This document shows positions 1 to 10,081 of a stretch of DNA of 64,000 nt, one piece after another. Both the position numbers and the translations under genes were made by a program. How positions within the stretch are numbered: the stretch's first letter is position 1; each line of letters begins with the position of its first letter. Source of the DNA: Isoetes taiwanensis (Eukaryota; Streptophyta; Lycopodiopsida; Isoetales; Isoetaceae); contig JAJEKV010000004.1 of assembly GCA_021234155.1 (NCBI GenBank), forward strand, positions 6,886,109 through 6,950,108, written 5' to 3'. Below the pieces are notes generated by a model that saw only the letters and a program-made list of their open reading frames with translations, had not been told where the DNA came from and ran no database searches.

Positions 1-612
1 TGCCTTTAATTCTTAAGTATTTTCCCAAATAGCCCTTTGTATCCAAAAAATCACCAAAAAACACGTATTTACATAGAGGATCATTTTTTACAGAGGAAGT
101 GTTTCTTATAGAGGCAATAATTTGGAAAATAAATTTCAGAAAATCATTATGATAAAAATATGCAACAGAAATGTCAAATAGGATTTTTCCACCTGCTTTC
201 ATTTTGCCGGACATTACCACAATGTGTGCCTATCTTCTGTCTTATCCCATTTTCTGGCCTGCCAGGAGGACGACATGTTGTAGAAGTAACATTTCATTAT
301 TTTTAAGAAGTTCAATAATTGGAGGATAAATAGCTCCAACATATCAATAGTAAAATGAGCTCTACAAGTAACCTAGATGGGTATGAAACAACTTCTCCAC
401 AAGATGCCCACAAAGCTTCTCCTTCAATACAATTTTTGTAAAAACATTAAATTAATTGTCTTCGATTATTTCTAGTATTGGAATGATACGCGTATCTCTG
501 GTGATTTTTAAATTACAAAGGGCTATTTGGGAAAATACTTAAGAATTAAGGGCATTTTAGGAATTTCAAAAATACTAAGGGCTTTTTGGGAAATAAGTCA
601 ACAATTACGGTT
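1..612. mobile_element. MITE-like inverted-repeat element, left end cut by window
   Basis: Bases 1-41 and 514-554 are inverted copies of each other, 41 bp with one mismatch (arm begins TACAAAGGGCTATTTGGG). A further AAGGGC-type degenerate stretch follows to about 612. No coding capacity lies between the arms. Long inverted arms around a short non-coding core fit a MITE or other non-autonomous DNA transposon. The left terminus and its target duplication are outside the window, so the family cannot be assigned. Confidence 0.5.
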
Positions 613-646
613 AATTTGGTACTAGCAATATAACTTATGACGTTCA

Positions 647-648
<2 letters not shown>

Positions 649-683
<35 letters not shown>
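649..683. repeat. Poly(T) run, 35 nt
   Basis: An uninterrupted run of T sits directly before the first copy of the 2.2 kb direct repeat. On the minus strand it would be a poly(A) tail, which would fit retroposition, but no target duplication is evident. Confidence 0.9.
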
Positions 684-686
<3 letters not shown>

Positions 687-2862
687 AACATGTCATAAAA
701 TAGTCAATGGGGCATCTATTTTACTAGTGTGGCATGCCCTTTTACCTTAGAAACATCTTGGATTTCATGTTTGAAAATATCTCATACTTTCTCCATTGAA
801 TATTCATGCATACTTTACACTTTCTATCCCTATTTAATTTACATATCCTTGTGAAATACATGGTTGCCAAGTGGTGGCTTTTGCCTTTTATTGCTTGCAT
901 GCACTCTAACCACTCTTTCTCACGTTAGATATGGCATAAAGGGATCCTACATAAATAGGATTCACATGCATGAATTATAAGACACTTGAAGAAAATGGGC
1001 GTTCGTTGCCACAACATCCTTTTAACTTCATGTATCTTGAATATGCATGCATGCATGGTTGCCATATTTTGGCTTTTCCGTTGTACTAACTTTCATGGTA
1101 TATGGAAGCCATGACAAGGATGCTCAACATAGTTACATTTTATATGCAATGCAGGATGCAAAAAGATGGAGAAATCATTTGAAGATGGGTTTATTACTTT
1201 GGAAAGGTTCGTTTTCTAAATACAAGGTATTTTATTAATCTTTTGAATGATGATCAAGGGTAAAATGCCCGATGGCTGATTATGGCATAGGATATCAGCA
1301 GCAACTTACTATCACTTACGATTGTTGCCCTAAATTGTTTCGTTGCCCTAAAATATTTATCTGACCTAGCACAGCCGCCTCCTTTTGGCGCTATTCCATT
1401 CTCCATGAATCCGATTCATGCTTAATCATATGCTTGGGTTTTCCTTATACTCCATTTCCTTGTATCTGAATGGAGATGCTTTATTAAGAATGTACACAAC
1501 AAGCAGTATCTATGTCTCACAAGCATTGGAGTTAAAATTGCTCCATTGAAGGTTCATTGATCAAGAACCGTGGCTTTACAAAATGCTTCGACTATTACAC
1601 ATGGTATTCAGGCTGCTGGAAACAGGTTCTAAAATATTCTCTCATTTTATCTCATTGATTCGATTATCTAGAAATAGGCTCTGCTGCTACTAGTTGAGGG
1701 ATACAGACTTGTAAAATTCAATGAGCACTTGGCCTTTTAAGCTGCTCTTTGTGATAACTTGTTGAAGATTTTGAACAGGTTTATGAACCATTTCCTTCAC
1801 TTAACTGAACTATTCCCCTCATTTTTAATGGCAGAACAAGTCCCTAGCACTTATTTATCTCTGCTTACTTATTTATCTCTGCTTACACGCATATTTGATT
1901 AGTTTATCTTTTACTGAATGCTAAGTGGTGCTCAGACATATCATGATGCTTTACATCTGTGATAAGCACCTTTAACATTTCTGATTTAAAACACATGATC
2001 TTTTGCAAGATCTTAAATGTATCAAACCAATTCTTGTGTTGCATTTTCATTTCTTGCTTCTACTAACCAAGGACAAAGGGTTACAAAGGGTGAAAGGCCA
2101 TAAGCCGAGGGACCCAATGTACCTTTTGGCCCTTGCTATATTACCATTTTCATGCTAACATAGTATTGTTTGGCTGCAGGTACGGGTCCCCTCTTCTCTT
2201 TGTGATTCCTTTGTTCTGTTTATGTTTTTATTTAGGCTAGAAGTGGATATGGAGCACTCAAGAAACTGCAGCAATTTGGCTCAACACGATAGGGAAGCTA
2301 TTCCTCCCTTTGTCTGATAGGAAGTTGTTCTTCCTTTGTATGGTAAATGTTTTTCATCACTTTGTGGCCATTACGCCCATGTATTTGCTATAAAAAATAG
2401 AGCTTATGTGAAAAGAACTTGATTATTAGTAGTCTGAACGAGCAGGGGCTTATAGTAACCATGCTTTTTGTACTCTAGATTGGCTTATCTGTATATCAAG
2501 ATTTTTCATGATATTCTAAATCATCTAAGCTGATTAAAATATGCTGTTATAGTGGTATAACAGGAAACAGACTACAACATTTGTATTAAGACTGGTTCTT
2601 TTTATTACAAGTGGAAAAATTGACCATTGGTTTGATGCTACTTGGTTTGGTAACCCGACTTTAAAACAGTATGTACAGGCTATAGTTTGAAGTTTGACAT
2701 TTCTCATGGTTACATGTGTATAAAATTACCTTTGTCTCAAATATTATATAGGATAACAGACTAAAGGAACACAAGTACCAAGTTTGAATGCGTTCAAATT
2801 TTTGGATTGATAATACAGCGGATGGATTGACTGAAGCTGATGCTAACCTAGGATACTAGGTT
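684..2862. repeat. Direct repeat, copy 1 (~2.2 kb)
   Basis: This segment begins ATGAACATGTCATAAAATAG and recurs at 3,476-5,643 in the same orientation. The copies are nearly colinear but differ by many small indels and short clustered replacements (for example around 1,000 versus 3,786 and 1,885 versus 4,675). A 63-codon open frame (1,047-1,238) is identical in both copies but resembles no protein I know. No exon structure or transposon domain is recognised. It may be a segmental tandem duplication or an unidentified repeat. Confidence 0.8.
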
Positions 2863-3475
2863 AGGCCGGGTTTTTTTTAGACACTTCAATTCTCTGGTTT
2901 AACTGGAGTTGCTTGTGTCCTTCAGTCTAAATCCTATCAATCATGCATTCTATCTATGTACTGATTTATCCTATACCAGCATTATGACTGTTGAACTTTT
3001 ACAGGAGTTTTCTTTCTTCCCATTTGATTGGGCAAATTTAGTTGGAAAATCAAGTGACTACGTGTTGAATCTGTTGTGAGATAATGCCATGGGGCTAAAT
3101 TATGGCAACGGTTATATTATAGCCCATAGAGGCAAATATCAAGGTATGTTCATATTTCATCTGCAAAATACAGTCATATAGCTTATGGCTTTTTACTTGA
3201 TAAAATGGATATTTACTAGATGCCTTTGCATTATCTTGCCATTAGGCTTTTGCCACTTTCGGCCATGTAAATGTGATACAATGGTATCCAATGAAGTCGG
3301 CTTCTAAATGTTACATATACTACTTTGGTGTTAAGATCAACTTTATGGCTTTTAGTAAAAAATAGGGTAGGGTCAGACCTTTGCTGTAATGGTGGGGTCT
3401 GTCCTCCCTAGTATTGCAACATTTCCATTTGGAGGTCTAAACTATCCTACGGTTGGAGGTAGGATTTTTTTAATT
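2863..3475. other. Spacer between direct-repeat copies
   Basis: About 610 bp found only after copy 1. No gene, RNA or transposon signature is seen. If the duplication unit is 684-3,475, copy 2 has lost this part at its right end, next to the boundary of LTR element 1. Confidence 0.5.
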
Positions 3476-5643
3476 ATGAACATGTCATAAAATAGTCAAT
3501 GGGGCATCTATTTTACTAGTGTGGCATGCCCTTTTACCTTAGAAACATCTTGGATTTCATGTTTGAAAATATCTCATACTTTCTCCATTGAATATTCATG
3601 CATACTTTACACTTTCTATCCTATTTAATTTACATATCCTTGTGAAATACATGGTTGCCAAGTGGTGGCTTTTGCCTTTTATTGCTTGCATGCACTCTAA
3701 CCACTCTTTCTCACGTTAGATATGGCATAAAGGGATCCTACATAAATAGGATTCACATGCATGAATTATAAGACACTTGAAGAGGGCTTTAATGCCACAA
3801 CATCCTTTTAGCTTCATGTATCTTGAATATGCATGCATGCATGGTTGCCATATTTTGGCTTTTCCGTTGTACTAACTTTCATGGTATATGGAAGCCATGA
3901 CAAGGATGCTCAACATAGTTACATTTTATATGCAATGCAGGATGCAAAAAGATGGAGAAATCATTTGAAGATGGGTTTATTACTTTGGAAAGGTTCGTTT
4001 TCTAAATACAAGGTATTTTATTAATCTTTTGAATGATGATCAAAGGGTAAAATGCCCGATGGCTGATTATGGCATAGGATATCAGCAGCAACTTACTATC
4101 ACTACGATTGTTGCCCTAAATTGTTTAGGTTTGCCTAAAATATTTATCTGACCTAGCACAGCCGCCTCCTTTTGGCTATTCCATTCTCCATGAATCCGAT
4201 TCATGCTTAATCATATGCCAAGGTTTTCCTTTATACTCCATTTCCTTGTATCTGATGGAGATGCTTTATTAAGAATGTACACAACAAGCAGTATCTATGT
4301 CTCACAAGCATTGGAGTTAAAAACCCTCCATTGAAAGGTTCATTGATCAGAACCATGGCTTTACAAAATGCTTCTTGATTACACATGGTATTCAGGCTGC
4401 TGGAAACAGGTTCTAAAATATTCTTCATTTTATCTCATTGATTCGATTATCTAGAAATAGGCTCTGCTGCTACTAGTTGAGGGATACAGACTTGTAAAAA
4501 TGCAATGAGCACTTGGCCTTTAAGCTGCTCTTTGTGATAACTTGTTGAAGATTTTGAACAGGTTTATGAACCATTTCCTTCACTTAACTGAACTATTCCC
4601 CTCATTTTTAATGGCAGAACAAGTCCCTAGCACTTATTTATTTATCTCTGCTTACTTATTTTTATCTCTGCTACGCGGGTTAGCTTACGATTAGTTTATC
4701 TTTTACTGAATGCTAAGTGGTGCTCAGCCAGATCATGATGCACAGCTTACAGTGATAAGCACCTTTAACATTTCTGATTTAAAACACATGATCTTTTGCA
4801 AGATCTTAAATGTATCAAACCAATTCTTGTGTTGCATTTTCATTTCTTGCTTCTACTAACCAAGGACAAAGGGTTACAAAGGGTGATCGGCCATAAGCCG
4901 GGGACCCAATGTACCTTTTGGCCCTTGCTATGTTACCATTTTCATGCTAACATAGTATTGTTTTGGCTGCAGGTGCGGTCCCCTCTTCTCTTTGTGATTC
5001 CTTTGTTCTGTTTATGTTGGTATTTAGGCTAGAAGTGGATATGGAGCACTCAAGAAACTGCAGCAATTTGGCTCAACACGATAGGAAGCTATTCCTCCCT
5101 TTGTCTGATAGGAAGTTGTTCTTCCTTTGTATGGTAAATGTTTTCATCACTTGTGGCCATTACGCCCATGTATTTGCTATACTTTAGCTTATGTGAAAAG
5201 AACTTGATTAGTAGTCTGAACGAGCAGGGGGCTTATAGTAACCATGCTTTTGTACTCTAGATTGGCTTATCTGTATATCAAGATTTTTCATGATATTCTA
5301 AATCATCTAAGCTGATTAAAATATGCTGTTATAGTGGTATAACAGGAAACAGACTACAACATTTGTATTAAGACTGGTTCTTTTATTACAAGTGGAAAAA
5401 TTGACCATTGGTTTGATGCTACTTGTTTGGTAACCCGACTTTAAAACAGTATGTACAGGCTATAGTTTGAAGTTTGACATTTCTCATGGTTACATGTGTA
5501 TAAAATTACCTTTGTCTCAAATATTATATAGGATAACAGACTAAAGGAACACAAGTACCAAGTTTGAATGCGTTCAAATTTTTGGATTGATAATACAGCG
5601 GATGGATTGACTGAAGCTGATGCTAACCTAGGATAAAACTAGG
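3476..5643. repeat. Direct repeat, copy 2 (~2.2 kb)
   Basis: Second copy of 684-2,862, about 2.79 kb downstream. It ends at CTAGGATAAAACTAGG followed by a 22-nt T run, 47 bp before LTR element 1. Differences from copy 1 are concentrated at short G/C-containing words, and long stretches between them are identical. Confidence 0.8.
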
Positions 5644-5690
5644 TTTTTTTTTTTTTTTTTTTTTTGAGGTTAAGGCAGTTTTGATTTATA
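5644..5690. repeat. Poly(T) run and short junction before LTR element 1
   Basis: A T run of about 22 nt followed by about 25 bp of unassigned sequence (GAGGTTAAGGCAGTTTTGAT). The LTR starts abruptly here without its first bases, so this junction is probably a break rather than an insertion site. Confidence 0.6.
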
Positions 5691-7253
5691 CGTTCCAAGT
5701 ATTTATATGGTATATGTATAAACATACTGACACGTCACCCAGTAAAGGTACGCCACCATGGGTATTGTAACCTTGGGGGTTGACCAAAAAGGGATTAAAT
5801 TAGCTATGCTAATTTAATTATTAAGGATAATAACCTATAATTAAGGAATTTATATCTAAGTGGGTTAATTAAGTTAATTAATGGATTAGGAAGGCGCCAC
5901 TTGGCCAAACTCGATTGGCTAGCGTGGGAATGCTAACGGGCCATCAAGGTGGATCACTACCCCCATTTGATCCAAAATCGAGCCAAGAGGAGGAGCATTT
6001 GGCGCCCAAGCACTGGAATCATTCTTGACCACCCCCCTGTTCTTTGGACACCCGACTTGAGAGATGGAGGCCTCATGACAATGGATCAAGCCGGAACTTC
6101 GGGTTAGCAAGAATCTAGTTGACATCTTTAAGGCTAGCGTTCAGTTAGGTCCTTTGAGTCTTCTCTGGTTGTTTTACTTAGGATTAACCCTTCTTTGGTA
6201 TCTAAGATTACATTTCAATTATGGATTATGTTATGATGGATGGATGGATGTGTATGTGAAAGTAGCTCTTGTTTAACTTCTATAAAGCAGGGATTAGAGG
6301 AGGGGTAGAGACCTCTGTGCCATATGCTTTAGTATGCTCCTAGTAGCTCCTTTAATTCCCAATTAATGCGGCGTGCACAAGAGACCACCGAGAGTCGTGG
6401 ATGCTATGGAATCGCTTAGCACCCGAAGGGGGGCAGTGGTGAAGTGGGAGTGGGGTCTTGCACGAACATACAAGGCTCCCCGACTCCTACAGTGGGCTAG
6501 GCCCGATAGCCTGGCCACGAGGGCGGGTATGGGTCTGACACTCCACGGTGTGCGAGGTGTGACCCGTATGGGGCACCCCAGTACTTTGAGTAGGGTGAGT
6601 AAGTGGGGTATGGATGCGGGGTCGCGATGCGCACGTATTCTCTCCGCTCACCCATGGAACCACCGTGATCCCCGAAGGGGACACTTCCCCGACACCTCAT
6701 CGGACCGGGCGCCATGAACCCCGAGTAGGCTCGAGAAGGGTGATATCTTGAGTCTGCGTCTCCGGAAGGCTATAGTGATGCCATAGCGTGATTCGACTCA
6801 TCTGCAAAGTGTGAACAGGAGGGGCAGATGGAGTGGACAACCCTAGCCAATGTTCTATGCCAGCCAACACCATGTCAAGATTCGGTCTGCTGATCTCTTG
6901 AGACCTAGCCGTCAGTCGATCCTCACGGGAGTCTGAGCCGGGGTAGAACCTTGGGGTTGGGGTGCTTTCCTAGTATTAACTGCATATTCTTTGTTGTTGT
7001 CACTTGGATGGATGTGCCACCCCTCGTGGTGGTATTTTATGATATGATTATGCTGTGTGCTAACCTTGTATTCACGCTTCTGCGACATAGAGGCGTGGGC
7101 CGAATGACCCCTCTGTGTCCTTCACTCGAGCATCTTGCCATAGATGGCCCGAGTTAGACGGAGGGCCCTGCTCGTGGCGAGTTGGTCGCCATGGGAGGGG
7201 AAAGTCCCCGTATGTATATGTTCGAGGGTCGTATATGTTCTGGGAGCGTCACA
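5691..7253 (+). repeat. 5' LTR of element 1
   Basis: It matches the 3' LTR at 14,082-15,678 along its length. It begins at CGTTCCAAG, whereas the 3' LTR begins TGTGACGTTCCAAG, so the first bases are lost or replaced (TTATA stands in place of TGTGA). It ends GGGAGCGTCACA. Mismatches against the 3' LTR occur in tight clusters (around 5,995-6,060, 6,420-6,560 and 6,590-6,720) rather than evenly. Confidence 0.92.
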
Positions 7254-7254
7254 G

Positions 7255-7266
7255 TGGTATCAGAGA
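7255..7266 (+). promoter_or_regulatory. Primer binding site (initiator-Met tRNA)
   Basis: TGGTATCAGAGA follows the 5' LTR terminus CGTCACA after one base. TGGTATCAGAGC is the usual complement of the plant initiator-Met tRNA 3' end, the standard minus-strand primer in gypsy and copia elements. Only the twelfth base departs from it. Confidence 0.9.
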
Positions 7267-7948
7267 CGTGATTTTGGTTACTCGAAATCATAGCACTGAC
7301 CAAACCCTAACTCGTTAGTTCGGTAGTTAGGAGGGAGTTTAAGCTAGTGTGATTGTTTAGCTCTTTGATGTTTGGTTTTGTGCTAGGTTAATGTAATAGA
7401 TTGTAAGTTCTAAAGAAATTTAGGGCGACTGGAGGACCCAAGTTTGGAAGGGCCATAACTTTTTGTAGGTAGCTTGGATGGAGGCGAAAATGGCTCCAAT
7501 GGATCGGGCACCTCCCAAATACCCTAGGGGGCACGTCTCCTGAGGGCGGAAAGTCAACAGCAGGCCAAAAAGTCAAAAGGGGCGCTGCTGTCGTCCGAGG
7601 TGTTTCTTTCGCGGAGTTAGGAGCGTATAACGCCCTTGCCCTCTGATTCACGGTTCCGTACTTTTATCTGGCGCCCTTTTTTTTTTTTTTTTTTAAATTT
7701 GAAAATTTTTAATAAAAAGTTAAAAGTTAAAATTCAAATTTGAGTCGTTTTTTTTTTTTAAAGTGTGTTTCTTTGCACGACTTCCTACCGCCATAGCTGC
7801 CGGACCTGAGCTCCTCTTCCGCCATAGCCGACCTTCACTGGTACCATGCAACCACCCTAAACCCTTAGCTCCTTCGCCTACCCGCTAGCGCCACCTATTC
7901 AAGCTTGAGCGCCCTACTTCTTCTCTCTTGCTGTCCATCGCTAGTTCC
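7267..7948 (+). other. Element 1 untranslated leader
   Basis: About 680 bp between primer site and ORF1. It holds a T-rich stretch (7,676-7,694) and an A/T tract (7,695-7,760), then a C-rich segment with possible starts. No coding domain is recognised. By position it is the 5' leader that would hold packaging signals, but none can be identified by eye. Confidence 0.5.
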
Positions 7949-8144
7949 ATGTTGCCGCGCTTCAAGCTCACCGTGGACCTAAAGAAGGCGATTGTCTTCC
8001 AGTTGTTTAGTGTCCTAGTGGACTATCTCTCGGGTGAAAACCCTATGATTGACACTTGTTCTAGACCTCCTCGTAACCCATTTCACTGAGGGCCGTAGAA
8101 TCCTCTATCCAATCTTCCATTTCAATGACCGCTTCCTCATGAAA

Positions 8145-9355
8145 CTAAACGCTGCCAACCAACCCTACACTCTTGTAGAGCAGCCTGATCAAGCTTGGGC
8201 CCTAGTTAAGTTTTACCCATTAGCCAGCGAGGAGGAAGATCCCGCATAACTTATCAGGACGGAGGCCCAATGTATTCAGCTCCTTGCTAGGGTAGAAGAG
8301 CAGTTTCTATTACCTCGGCAAAGGCCATGTACTTATGTACAGGGACCATTACACTCTTCCTAACTTCTTTTGGAACGAAGAATTGTATGCCTTTGTTTTT
8401 GAGAATGTTCCCCCTACCTTTACACAAGACCGCATGGACCTTGTGCAAGCGGACATGCGAGCTCATCCGGCCCGGTACCATACGGAGATTGCCAGGCGAG
8501 TGCAGGTGCGCTTCAACAAAGAGGCCCGGGATGCTGAGAGAGAGAGGCTTCGTAAAGAAGAGGAGGATGCCCAAAACCAGCAGGGCGGGAACCAGCAGAT
8601 GGATCAGCAGGAGGACCAGCAAGTTGATCAGCAGGGGGATCAGAACGTTGATCAGCAGCGGGATCAAAATGTTTATCAAAATGTTGACCAAACGGTGGAT
8701 CAAACTGTTGGCCAGCAACAAGATCAACATGTAGACGCTGCCAACCAACCCTACACTCTTGTAGAGCAGCCTGATCAAGCTTGGGCCCTAGTTAAGTTTT
8801 ACCCATTAGCCAGCGAGGAGGAAGATCCCGCATAACTTATCAGGACGGAGGCCCGACGTATTCAGCTCCTTGCTAGGGTAGAAGACCTTCAACAAATAGC
8901 TAGTGCCCTACCAGAAGAGTGGGCTAGCAGTTTCTATTACCTCGGCAAATGCCATGTACTTATGTCTCTTCCTAACTTCTTTTGGAACGAAGAATTGTAT
9001 GCCTTTGTTTTTGAGAATGTTCCCCCTACCTTTACACAAGACCGCATGGACCTTGTGCAAGCGGTTTTATCTTGAGCTCATCCGCCCGGTACCATCACGG
9101 AGATTGCCCGCGAGTGCGGTGCGGCTTGAACAAAGAGGCCCGGATCTTTGAGAGAGAGAGAGGCTTCGTAAAGAAGAGGAGGATGCCCAAAACCAGCGAG
9201 GGGAAACCAGCAGATGGATCAGCGGGGAGGACCCGGCAAGTTGATCAGCCGGGGGATCGAACGTTGATCGGCCACGGGATCAAAATGTTGATCAAAATGT
9301 TGACCAAACGGTGGATCAAACTGTTGGCCAGCAACAAGATCAACATGTAGATCAG
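8145..9355 (+). repeat. Tandem duplication inside ORF1, including Q/D-rich repeats
   Basis: The block from AACGCTGCCAACCAACCC (8,148) to the Q/D-rich segment is followed by a second copy from about 8,733; unit length is roughly 590-630 bp. Both contain repeats of a GAT-CAG-type 5-6 codon motif ([23 protein letters not shown]). The second copy differs mainly where the first has CAG or AGG, for example near 9,195-9,275. It may be a recent duplication or an assembly duplication of a noisy read. Confidence 0.75.
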
Positions 9356-9507
9356 GGCGGAGGCAAGAATAGGAAGAATAGGGAGTGGGGTAATAGGAAG
9401 AGGAAGAATACAAAACCCGTAAAGGGAGGTGTGGATTATAAGACCCGATTGCAGAGGGATGCCACCATTGCCAAGAAAACATCGGCTCAGCGACGCGAGC
9501 AGATCGT

Positions 9508-9815
9508 TCAGCGGGCAAAGCATCCGACAACCGGCGGGAAATCCATCCCAATTTTGAAGCAAACCATCAAGCCGCAGAAGCCCCATCGGTACCGACCGGG
9601 CACAGTAGCTCTTCGCGAGATACGTAAGTATCAGAAGACTACTGAGCCACTAATACGTCGGCTCCCTTTTCAGCGGCTTGTTCGGGAAATTGCCTAGGAA
9701 TTTAAAACCGGAGATTTTGAGCGACGCCAACCTCCGCGCCATACATGCAAAGAGGGTTACCATAATGCCCAAGGACCTCCAGCTAGCACGAAGGATCCGA
9801 GGGGAGTTTCGGTGA
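9508..9815 (+). other. Histone H3-like domain of element 1 ORF1
   Basis: The segment aligns with histone H3 from tail to C-terminus. [11 protein letters not shown] parallels H3 5-14 (QTARKSTGGK), then KQTIK parallels 18-23, [16 protein letters not shown] covers the alpha-N entry, [15 protein letters not shown] covers helix 1, and [23 protein letters not shown] covers the end of helix 2, loop 2, helix 3 and the C-terminus. Counterparts of His113 and Asp123, which form the H3-H3' four-helix contact, are present. Loop 1 and most of helix 2 are deleted, so this copy cannot fold as a complete histone. Confidence 0.88.
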
Positions 9816-9997
9816 CTAGGCGACTTTCTTTCTTCTGTTGTAAAATTATTGTGAACTTATCTATGTAAAATATTCTCATTTCGAAGTTGTAAATGCAAAA
9901 ATGTTTTTTTTTTTTCCGCCACTTGGTGTGTATTTAAATATAAATTATTAATTAAATAATAGTTTTTAATAATAATTTCAGAAAACGTGCCGAAAAG
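9816..9997 (+). other. ORF1-ORF2 spacer of element 1
   Basis: AT-rich non-coding sequence with a T run (9,903-9,915) after the ORF1 stop. The corresponding spacer in element 2 (50,782-51,243) is also AT-rich. It may hold an ORF1 3' end and the upstream part of the ORF2 promoter. Confidence 0.4.
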
Positions 9998-10003
9998 TAT
10001 AAA
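9998..10003 (+). promoter_or_regulatory. Putative internal TATA box ahead of ORF2
   Basis: TATAAA followed by GGCC lies 84 bp upstream of the ORF2 ATG. In element 2 TATAAAA followed by GGGGGCC stands 117 bp upstream of the homologous ATG. The shared position suggests an internal promoter for ORF2. This is inferred from sequence only. Confidence 0.5.
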
Positions 10004-10081
10004 GGCCTTTTTGGCCATTAGGGTTTCATTTTCGTTCTTGCCTTTAGCGTTTCCCTCCTCCTTCTTTGCGCCTTCATCCTC

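Larger units (their letters stand above)
7949..9815 (+). pseudogene. ORF1 of element 1: protein ending in a histone H3-like domain (broken)
   Basis: The likely start is the ATG at 7,949 (MLPRFKLTVDLKK). Parts seen in order: an unassigned N-terminal domain, a charged helix rich in E and R, a Q/D-rich repeat segment, a basic linker, and a C-terminal region matching histone H3. The H3 part contains [32 protein letters not shown] and, after a deletion, [16 protein letters not shown] to the stop TGA at 9,813. Damage includes an early frame change near 8,050, a tandem duplication of 8,145-8,735, a TAG where H3 has Gln76, and loss of about 22 codons covering loop 1 and most of helix 2. H3 identity is clear from sequence; the role is unknown. 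The relative at 50,043 supports it as a regular part of this lineage. Confidence 0.85.

Noticed and set aside
634-650. ATGACGTTCAAG resembling the element 1 LTR start TGTGACGTTCCAAG
   Set aside because: Only about a dozen bases match and the T run follows; too short to call an LTR remnant.
1047-1238. 63-codon frame identical in both direct-repeat copies as a possible gene
   Set aside because: Identity simply reflects the duplication of the surrounding DNA; no family resemblance and no longer exon structure.
6373-6717. 114-codon frame in the 5' LTR of element 1
   Set aside because: The frame is not kept in the 3' LTR, where the same region is broken, so it is LTR sequence open by chance.
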